Source: TH-plancto1 sp043777375
GTDB taxonomy: Bacteria; Planctomycetota; Planctomycetia; Planctomycetales; Planctomycetaceae
Assembly: GCA_043777375.1 (NCBI GenBank)
Contig: JAYWHX010000089.1
Location: 1 to 49,571 of the forward strand
Length of the DNA stretch: 49,571 bases
Direction: 5' to 3'
In this document: piece after piece, positions 15,664 to 22,346 of the stretch
Position numbering within the stretch: the first letter of the stretch is position 1
Layout of the letters: every line of letters begins with the position of its first letter
The notes under the pieces: model-generated
The model's database searches: none
The model's input: the letters and a program-made list of their open reading frames with translations, nothing else
What the model was told of the DNA's origin: nothing
Made by a program: the position numbers and the translations under genes

Positions 15664-17136
15664 ATGCCGACTTTAATCGTCGCGAACTCGCCCAAAGACT
15701 GGCCCTTCGACATCCCCGGTGTGGATGTCGTCGATGCCTGGGACTACCTCACCAGCCCGCAATACAGCGATCTGCGCGGGGCCAAGGTGCTGAACCTGTG
15801 CCGCTCATACACCTATCAAAGCACCGGCTATTACGTCTCGCTGCTGGCCGAAGCACGCAGCCACAAACCACTGCCCAGTATTCAGACCCTCCAGGACCTG
15901 CGATCACAATCACTGGTGCGGCTGGTCTCTGATGATCTCGATGAGTTGATGCAGCAAGCCCTGTTGCCGCTCAAGTCCGATGACTTCGAACTCAGCATCT
16001 ACTTCGGTCGCAACCTCGAAAAGCAGTACGACAAGCTGTCACTCCAGCTGTTCAATCTGTTCCAGTCCCCGCTGTTGCGAGTGAAGTTTTCGAAGCTGAA
16101 GAAGTGGCAAATCCGCAGCGTGCGTGCGATCTCGGGCAGCGATGTTCCCGAGACCGATCGTCCCTTCGTAGCCGAAGCCGCTCTCAAGCATTTCTCAGGT
16201 CGAGCTGTCAGCAAACCGAGGAAGACCCGCACGCGGTATGACATGGCGATGCTGTGGAACCCCGACGAGAAAGAGAACTCTCCGTCCAACGAGGGAGCTC
16301 TCAAAAAGTTCGTCAAAGCCGGGGCGAACATGGGGATTGAAGTCGAGCTGATCACCAAGGACGACTACGGTCGCCTGCTGGAGTTCGATGCCCTGTTCAT
16401 CCGCGAGACCACCTCGATCAACGATCACACCTACCGCTTTGCTCGTAAAGCAGCCAGCGAAGGGTTGGTCGTCATGGACGATCCCCAGTCGATCGCCCGC
16501 TGTACGAACAAGGTGTTCCTGGCCGAGCTGCTGGAACGCAATGGACTGCCGACTCCCAAGACGGTCGTCTTACACGAAGACAACGTCGACGTGGCAATTC
16601 AGCAACTCGGATTCCCCATCGTCATCAAGAAGCCCGACAGCTCATTCTCGCGCGGCGTGGTAAAGATCAACACCGCTGAGGAGTTGTACAAAAGGCTGCC
16701 GGAGTTTTTCGCGGAATCCGAACTGCTGGTCGCGCAGGAATTCATGCTCACTGACTTCGATTGGCGGATCAGCATGATCGATCGGCGACCGCTGTTCGCG
16801 TGCAAGTACCACATGGCTCCCGGCCATTGGCAGGTGATTCAGCAGGAAAAAGAGGGCGACGACCGCTTCGGAAACTTCGATACCATGCCGATTGAGCTCG
16901 CCCCGCGCAAGGCAGTCAACATCGCCATGAAGGCTGCGAATCTAATTGGCGATGGGCTCTACGGCGTCGACATCAAACAGTCCGGCGGGAATTTCCACAT
17001 CATCGAGATCAACGACAATCCCAACATTGATGCGGGCGTCGAAGATCAAGTCCTGCGGGATGACCTGTACAACCGCATCATGAGCGTGTTCCTCGCTCGA
17101 CTTGATCGCAGCAAGGCGTGGGGTCCGCTCGAATAG
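15664..17136 (+). CDS. RLAN-domain RimK-like ATP-grasp peptide ligase
   Basis: 490 residues from the ATG at 15664 (MPTLIVANSPKDWPFDIPG). Residues ~1-150 match the RLAN domain (RimK-like ATP-grasp N-terminal), including LNLCRSYTYQSTGYYVSLLAEARSHKPLPS. Residues ~195-480 form a RimK-type ATP-grasp: FIRETT (~245-250), TNKVFLAELLERNGLPTPKT, ATP-binding FPIVIKKPDSS (K322/K323), LVAQEF, and metal-binding IEINDNPNID (E448, N450, N452). Such enzymes form carboxylate-amine (amide) bonds through acyl-phosphates, for example glutamate or amino-acid ligation to a protein or small peptide. RLAN enzymes have been linked by gene context to peptide biosynthesis with peptidases and GNATs. Substrate is unknown. 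The frame extends upstream to 15517 without family character. Confidence 0.87.
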   Translation: MPTLIVANSPKDWPFDIPGVDVVDAWDYLTSPQYSDLRGAKVLNLCRSYTYQSTGYYVSLLAEARSHKPLPSIQTLQDLRSQSLVRLVSDDLDELMQQALLPLKSDDFELSIYFGRNLEKQYDKLSLQLFNLFQSPLLRVKFSKLKKWQIRSVRAISGSDVPETDRPFVAEAALKHFSGRAVSKPRKTRTRYDMAMLWNPDEKENSPSNEGALKKFVKAGANMGIEVELITKDDYGRLLEFDALFIRETTSINDHTYRFARKAASEGLVVMDDPQSIARCTNKVFLAELLERNGLPTPKTVVLHEDNVDVAIQQLGFPIVIKKPDSSFSRGVVKINTAEELYKRLPEFFAESELLVAQEFMLTDFDWRISMIDRRPLFACKYHMAPGHWQVIQQEKEGDDRFGNFDTMPIELAPRKAVNIAMKAANLIGDGLYGVDIKQSGGNFHIIEINDNPNIDAGVEDQVLRDDLYNRIMSVFLARLDRSKAWGPLE

Positions 17137-17186
17137 CAGGACGGATCGGGCCACCGGCTTAGGCATGTGGTCGAAAATAATCTCCC

Positions 17187-17239
17187 GTAGCTGCACTCGC
17201 CAGAGTGCGGGCTCCCCGCGTTCTGGCGAACGCAGCTAC
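17187..17239. repeat. Inverted repeat with 18-bp arms, dispersed-repeat type
   Basis: The arms GTAGCTGCACTCGCCAGA (17187-17204) and 17222-17239 are inverted copies with two mismatches, with a 17-nt spacer of mainly G and C. Lies between the convergent ATP-grasp and TPR genes. The arm text (GTAGCTGC..TCGCCAG) is one I associate with repeats dispersed in planctomycete genomes; it may also act as a bidirectional terminator. Confidence 0.75.
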
Positions 17240-17273
17240 TAGAACGCTGGTCAGTGATTTCCCGCAGTTTGCC

Positions 17274-18209
17274 TTACTTGCGAATTAACGCCTCGTGCGC
17301 CCGCAGCTCTTCGATTTTGGCTCGCAAGCCACTGTGAGCCCTTTCGAATACCGCCAGCTCGGCGGCAAACGTCTCGACCTCGCGCATCAGCATGCGTGGG
17401 TCTTCGGACTGCGAAAACGATTGATTGATGCGAGATATCGCGGGACCGATTCGGTCTCGTAACGTATTGAGTAACACGACAGCGGCCTGCTCTCCGTCCT
17501 TCGTGATACGATGGACTTCCGTACGATCTTCGTACTGCTGCTGAGGGGTGAGCTTGCGAAACTTCTCATCGGCTCGTTGATCCAGCTCTTCCATATTGAC
17601 GAGACGACCAAACGGGTTGATGGCCTTCTTCTTCTCCTCGGCGATCAACAATGCCCGCTCGAGTCCGCGCTTGGCTCGCTCGAACGTAGGATTGATTTCC
17701 AGGGCCTTGTGGTAATGGAACTGAGCCTGTTGGATGTTCCCCATCTCGAGATAGAGATTGGCCAGGTTCTGGATTGCCTCGACCATTTTGGGGTCGTTCT
17801 TCAGCGCTTCCTTATACGCTGAAACTGCTAAGTGTGGCTGGTTGAGCCCCTTCTGCGCGATGGCTAAATTGTAGTAAGCCGCAGCATTCTTACGATCACG
17901 TTGAACTGCTTTTTGCAGAGTTCTGACCGCGGCTTGGAAGTCTCCCATGCGGTTCTGCACTGCTCCCAGATTGATGATTGGATCAATTCGGCGGGGGTCG
18001 TACTGCGACGCCTTTTGAAAATTGGCTGCTGCCTGAGCGTAGTCTTTACGAGCAAAATAGATCGCCGCCAGGCTCTCATGCGCGGGCACGTGCCGGCTGT
18101 TCTCCTGAATCGCCTGCTCAAACATGGCGAACGCTTCGTCGACCTTACGCTCCTTAAGCAACGCTTTTCCCTGTTCACAGAGCTGGTCAGCTTTGGTCGG
18201 TGCAGCCAT
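17274..18209 (-). CDS. Tetratricopeptide repeat protein (cytoplasmic)
   Basis: 311 residues from the ATG at 18209 (MAAPTKADQLCEQGKALLKE). At least five TPR units run from ~5 to ~190, with clear consensus in AHESLAAIYFARKDYAQAAANFQKA, PIINLGAVQNRMGDFQAAVRTL, AYYNLAIAQKGLNQPHLAVSAYKEAL and AIQNLANLYLEMGNIQQAQFHYHKALEINP. The C-terminal ~120 residues are a charged helical region. No signal peptide is visible, so it is probably a cytoplasmic scaffold. No partner can be named. Confidence 0.85.
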   Translation of the reverse strand: MAAPTKADQLCEQGKALLKERKVDEAFAMFEQAIQENSRHVPAHESLAAIYFARKDYAQAAANFQKASQYDPRRIDPIINLGAVQNRMGDFQAAVRTLQKAVQRDRKNAAAYYNLAIAQKGLNQPHLAVSAYKEALKNDPKMVEAIQNLANLYLEMGNIQQAQFHYHKALEINPTFERAKRGLERALLIAEEKKKAINPFGRLVNMEELDQRADEKFRKLTPQQQYEDRTEVHRITKDGEQAAVVLLNTLRDRIGPAISRINQSFSQSEDPRMLMREVETFAAELAVFERAHSGLRAKIEELRAHEALIRK

Positions 18210-18328
18210 TGTGCAACCTTGGTTCAGAGAGGGGACGAACGGGACCATGCATCAATCGGGAGACTTACTCACATGAGTATACCCCGCATGCATAAACATG
18301 AGAACGCCGATCCGATCCACCCTCGCAC

Positions 18329-19786
18329 TTACCCCAGCAGCCCCGGCACCACACTTCCGTGAATATCGGTCAGCCGGAAGTCTCGACCTTGATAGCGATA
18401 GGTCAGATGCGTGTGGTCGACTCCCATCAAATGCAGGATCGTCGCATTCAAGTCATGCACGTGCACCGGATCGCGGACGATGTTGTAGCAATACTCATCC
18501 GTCTCGCCGTAGGTCGTCCCTTTGTTCACCCCGGCTCCGGCCAGCATGATCGTAAAGCAGCGGGGGTGATGGTCGCGGCCGTAATCGGTCGCTGTCAGCG
18601 TCCCCTGCGAGTACACCGTCCGTCCAAACTCGCCGCCCCACACGATCAATGTGTCTTCCAACAAACCTCGCTGTTTGAGGTCGATCAGTAGCGCCGCTGT
18701 GGCCTGATCGGTATCGCGGCACTGCCCGCGCATGGCCGCTGGTAAACCACCGTGATGGTCCCAGCCCATGTGGAAAAGCTGGATGAAGCGGACATCGCGC
18801 TCGGCTAATCGACGAGCGAGCAGACAGTTGGCGGCATAGCTACCGGGCCGATGCACATCCGGTCCGTACATGTCGAGAACATGCTGGGACTCTTTCGAAA
18901 GATCGATCAAATCAGGCACGCTCGACTGCATCCGGAATGCGAGTTCGTACTGGGCCATGCGAGCCTGAATCTCGGGATCGCCGATCGAGTCGAGACGCTG
19001 GTGATTGAGAGCCGCGATTCGGTCGAGGGTGCTGCGCCGCGCCGCGGTGGTCACTCCGGGAGGGTTGGACAGGTACAGCACCGCGTCTCCCTTGTTACGG
19101 AACTTGACCCCTTGGTGCTTCGAGGGCAGAAACCCTGAACCCCACAAGCGATCATACAGCGGCTGATCATCGGGTCGCCCGCTTCCGAACGATGTCAGGA
19201 CCACATATGCGGGCAGGTCGTGATTCTCGCTGCCCAGTCCATAACTGGCCCACGCCCCAATACTGGGGCGACCTGGCAGCTGGGATCCGGTCTGAAAAAA
19301 TGTGATCGCCGGATCGTGATTGATGGCGTCGGTATGCATCGAACGCACGATGCACCACTCATCGGCGATCCCGGCCATATGGGGGATCAGCTCACTCATC
19401 CATTGGCCGCTTTGGCCATGTTGAGCGAACTGGAAGATGTTCGGAGCGACCGGGAATTTCGTCTGCCCCGAGGTCATCGTGGTCAGGCGTTGCCCCATGC
19501 GGATCGAGGCGGGCAAGTCCTCCCCACGCTTCGCTTCGAGATGGGGCTTCGGGTCAAATAGCTCCATTTGCGAGGGAGCACCCGACTGGAACAAGTAGAT
19601 AATCCGCTTGGCCTTGGGCGCTGCGTTGATAAACGCCGGAACGATCGGTGAACTCTCAGCCCGCGCGGCTCCAGTTCCTGCGAGGGACCAGAGCGCCGCC
19701 GCACCGAGGGTGCTCGTCGTGCGGTTCAGAAAATCGCGACGACCGACGGGCAGGGAGACGGGTTGGATGGAGTCGAAATCAGACAT
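18329..19786 (-). CDS. DUF1501 family exported protein (alkaline-phosphatase-like fold)
   Basis: 485 residues from the ATG at 19786. A Tat-type signal, GRRDFLNRTTSTLGAAALWSLAGTG, is near the start. DUF1501 hallmarks follow: KRIIYLFQSGAPSQMELFDPKP, HTDAINHDPAITFFQTG, VRFIQLFHMGWDHHGG, EDTLIVWGGEFGRTV, GRDHHPRCFTIMLAGAGVNKG, and a C-terminal HLMGVDHTHLTYRYQGRDFRLT. Fold relatives are sulfatases and phosphatases, but the activity of DUF1501 proteins is unproven. In planctomycetes these genes usually sit beside a DUF1549/DUF1553 cytochrome-like gene, which is absent here. Confidence 0.92.
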   Translation of the reverse strand: MSDFDSIQPVSLPVGRRDFLNRTTSTLGAAALWSLAGTGAARAESSPIVPAFINAAPKAKRIIYLFQSGAPSQMELFDPKPHLEAKRGEDLPASIRMGQRLTTMTSGQTKFPVAPNIFQFAQHGQSGQWMSELIPHMAGIADEWCIVRSMHTDAINHDPAITFFQTGSQLPGRPSIGAWASYGLGSENHDLPAYVVLTSFGSGRPDDQPLYDRLWGSGFLPSKHQGVKFRNKGDAVLYLSNPPGVTTAARRSTLDRIAALNHQRLDSIGDPEIQARMAQYELAFRMQSSVPDLIDLSKESQHVLDMYGPDVHRPGSYAANCLLARRLAERDVRFIQLFHMGWDHHGGLPAAMRGQCRDTDQATAALLIDLKQRGLLEDTLIVWGGEFGRTVYSQGTLTATDYGRDHHPRCFTIMLAGAGVNKGTTYGETDEYCYNIVRDPVHVHDLNATILHLMGVDHTHLTYRYQGRDFRLTDIHGSVVPGLLG

Positions 19787-19845
19787 GAGCAATCTTCCAG
19801 TCAATGTGAACCCAACGCCCGTGGGCCTCACATGAGGAAATGATT

Positions 19846-19878
19846 ATAGACCCCCGCCTGTCTCTGCGGGAGGTCTAT
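19846..19878. repeat. Hairpin, 13-bp imperfect stem
   Basis: The arm ATAGACCCCCCGC-like sequence at 19846-19857 pairs with GCGGGAGGTCTAT at 19866-19878, with an 8-nt loop. There is no T run on either side, so it is more likely a repeat or a processing structure than a terminator. Confidence 0.6.
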
Positions 19879-19927
19879 GATCAGTGAGGTTCCATGCTTG
19901 CCTCTGCATCAGAGAAAGAAACGGGAA

Positions 19928-20105
19928 TTCACCACGGAGGCACGGAGAAGACGAGAAAGGCGAGGTCGCTGAACTGTGAAGCGGCTGAAGGACCTGAGCA
20001 AGCGGATGGTGAGTGGCTGAGTTGTGACGGTCATTGATTTGTGCCGACTTACCAGACTCTAGAGAGTTCTAGAATTCCTCCGTGCCTCAGTATCTCCGTG
20101 GTGAA
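19928..20105. repeat. Inverted pair of CACCACGGAG-type repeats
   Basis: 19928-19947 (TTCACCACGGAGGCACGGAG) and the inverted copy 20077-20105 enclose about 130 bp. The right copy has an 8-base insertion between the two half-motifs. Related CACGAA-type text appears again at 44985-45113. Confidence 0.65.
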
Positions 20106-20226
20106 ACTCTATTTCCCAACTCCATTTTGACCCACACACCTCACAGGCAAAACCCTTCGCCATTGAACATTCCAACCTGATCGTTGAACATCCATCCATC
20201 CCTGCTCCTCCACGAATCTGAAATCC

Positions 20227-20973
20227 ATGCCCACCGAATCGACCGCCACATCTCCGCCTGCCACGACCCAGAATGCTGTTTTTTCGGCGCGGGATGTGAC
20301 CAAGGTTTACCACATGGGCGAGGTCGATATTCATGCATTGCGTGGTGTCGATCTGGATCTGTTTGAGGGCGAACTGGTCGTCCTGCTGGGGCCCTCGGGG
20401 AGCGGCAAGTCGACGTTGCTGAACATTTTGGGTGGCCTCGACATCCCCTCGGCGGGGTCGGTCCGTTACCGCGACATCGACCTGACGCACGAGTCCGACG
20501 CTGGGTTGACTCGTTATCGGCGGCGGCACGTTGGCTTCGTGTTCCAATTCTATAACCTGATCCCCAGCCTGACCGCGCGAGAGAACGTGGCCCTCGTCAC
20601 CGAGATCTCCACCGATCCCATGACCCCGGAAGAGGCTCTTAAAATGGTCGGCCTCGAACACCGCATGGACCACTTTCCCGCCCAGCTGTCGGGGGGCGAG
20701 CAACAGCGCGTTGCCATCGCCCGCGCCGTCTCGAAACGCCCGCACGTCCTGCTCTGCGACGAACCGACCGGGGCTCTTGATGTGCATACCGGCATCGTCG
20801 TGCTCGATGTCATCCAGCGCATCAACCGTGAACTCGGCACCACCACAGCTGTCATCACACACAACGCCGTGATCTCGAAAATGGCCGACCGTGTGGTCTC
20901 GATCTCGGATGGTCGCGTGGTGAGTGTGCAGAAGAATTCCACGAAGCTCGACGCGAGTCAGCTGGAATGGTGA
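20227..20973 (+). CDS. ABC transporter ATP-binding protein, MacB/LolD type (no adjacent permease)
   Basis: 248 residues. Walker A is GPSGSGKST, the Q-loop region is FVFQFYNLIPSLTARENVAL, the signature is LSGGEQQR, Walker B is VLLCDEPTGALD and the H-loop is ITHN. It belongs to the same type VII (MacB/LolD) class as the ATPase at 9576, but is clearly a different gene. Such ATPases nearly always precede one or two FtsX-like permeases. Here the next gene is a restriction-nuclease-like protein 85 bp away, and no permease is found within the window downstream. Either the partner is encoded elsewhere or the operon has been broken by insertion. Confidence 0.9.
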   Translation: MPTESTATSPPATTQNAVFSARDVTKVYHMGEVDIHALRGVDLDLFEGELVVLLGPSGSGKSTLLNILGGLDIPSAGSVRYRDIDLTHESDAGLTRYRRRHVGFVFQFYNLIPSLTARENVALVTEISTDPMTPEEALKMVGLEHRMDHFPAQLSGGEQQRVAIARAVSKRPHVLLCDEPTGALDVHTGIVVLDVIQRINRELGTTTAVITHNAVISKMADRVVSISDGRVVSVQKNSTKLDASQLEW

Positions 20974-21058
20974 TTGATAATAGTCGAGATCGATTGCCAC
21001 AAATCAATATGCCGATACTCTATGAAGAGAGGTCACAGTCGAGAACTTTGGAGCGGCC

Positions 21059-22318
21059 ATGTCGATCGAACGTCTAAAGCAAACAGCGGATCAATTGATG
21101 ACACGCGTCCCATCCGTCAGGGGACGCGGAGAGGAAGCAACTAAGCAAGCTCTCGTGGTCCCAATGCTACAGGCACTGGACTACGACGTTTGGAATCCTG
21201 CTGAAGTCTGTCCGGAGTACGAAGCGGACTTTGCGATCAAGAAAGCCGGACAGAAAGAGAAGGTCGATCTCGCGATCAGCATTCACGGTGTGGCGAAGAT
21301 TTATTTTGAAGTCAAATCTGTAGATACAGTGAATCTCGACGGACATGAAGGTCAGCTTGCACGATATTTCAACTCGACCCCCTCTGTAACACTGGGGATA
21401 CTCACAAACGGCATCGAATGGCGATTTTTCACGGATACAGGAGATCCAAACATCATGGACTCCCTACCGTTCCATATCGTCCGGATTGATGCAGTTGAAC
21501 AGGGCCTTGATGTGATGGCTCGATTCGCAAGAGGAGTGTTTTCCACCGAAGCGATTCGAGAGTATGCCACTGAACTTCGATACACAGCGAAGATCGCATC
21601 ATTCCTTCGTGGTGAACTCGATCTGAAAGACAAAGAGCCAAGCGAACAATTCATTCGCTGGATTCTCAAGAACGAAGAGATCTACTCAGGTATTGTCAAC
21701 GGAAACGTGGTCGAGCGATTTCGACCAATCGTCAAGAATGGCTTGACCCGTGTCGTGAGAGATATTGTGCGTCGCTCAGTGGTTGCTCTCGATTCGGAGG
21801 CAGCGACTCCATCCTCGCAACCATCGCCTCTTGCTCCTGAAGCGGCACCCACTACATCTCCTCTAATGATCGAAGTTGCAGATACGTCTGAACCATCTCG
21901 ACAAGTTGTCACTACAGATCGAGAGTTGAGAGCCTTTGAAATCGTCAAATCGATTTTTGAGTCAAGTGAACATTCAAAGCAATTGATCTTTGATCCGACT
22001 CTGAGGAAAGACATCCCGATTGAGATTGCCTACAAAGACACAACTGCTTATTTCGGTATCTATCTGAACAAGCCGTCGTTTTGGTTCTGCCGAATTCTCG
22101 CCGAGGGACGTCGGCCTTGGATTGGATTTGATCTCAAAAGAGAAGACATTCAACATCTTCTTCCGCACGAATTTGCGATTATGGAGCCGTCAGCTTTTTC
22201 CAATCTGCGGATTCAGATCAATTCTGTCGAGGACATTCAAAGGCTTTCGCCCTTGATTCTTGAGGCTGCGGGAAGGTTGATACAAGATCGCAAGCGTGCG
22301 ATTCCGGACCCCGTATAA
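21059..22318 (+). CDS. HsdR N-terminal-type (PD-(D/E)xK) nuclease-like protein
   Basis: 419 residues. The first ~130 match the type I restriction HsdR N-terminal (HSDR_N_2-like) nuclease fold: E26 in RGRGEEATKQ, D70 in KVDLAI, FEVK with E84 and K86, and GQLARYF giving the Q99xxxY element of RecB-like nucleases. This set is catalytically plausible. A linker rich in Pro/Ser/Thr (~255-290) leads to a separate C-terminal domain (~305-410) I cannot name. There is no helicase or methylase, so it is not a full restriction system. Codons are visibly richer in A/T than in the surrounding genes, which suggests horizontal acquisition. A defence role is possible but unproven. Confidence 0.8.
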   Translation: MSIERLKQTADQLMTRVPSVRGRGEEATKQALVVPMLQALDYDVWNPAEVCPEYEADFAIKKAGQKEKVDLAISIHGVAKIYFEVKSVDTVNLDGHEGQLARYFNSTPSVTLGILTNGIEWRFFTDTGDPNIMDSLPFHIVRIDAVEQGLDVMARFARGVFSTEAIREYATELRYTAKIASFLRGELDLKDKEPSEQFIRWILKNEEIYSGIVNGNVVERFRPIVKNGLTRVVRDIVRRSVVALDSEAATPSSQPSPLAPEAAPTTSPLMIEVADTSEPSRQVVTTDRELRAFEIVKSIFESSEHSKQLIFDPTLRKDIPIEIAYKDTTAYFGIYLNKPSFWFCRILAEGRRPWIGFDLKREDIQHLLPHEFAIMEPSAFSNLRIQINSVEDIQRLSPLILEAAGRLIQDRKRAIPDPV

Positions 22319-22346
22319 CAGTCCAGTATGGCAGGTCGCTGCCGAC

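Larger units (their letters stand above)
19787..20226. other. Intergenic region with two inverted repeats
   Basis: 440 bases between the divergent DUF1501 and ABC ATPase genes. It contains a hairpin at 19846-19878 (ATAGACC...GGTCTAT with a GC-rich inner stem). It also holds a pair of inverted copies of a CACCACGGAG-containing sequence at 19928-19947 and 20077-20105, the right copy carrying about 8 extra bases. No gene is apparent. Confidence 0.6.
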
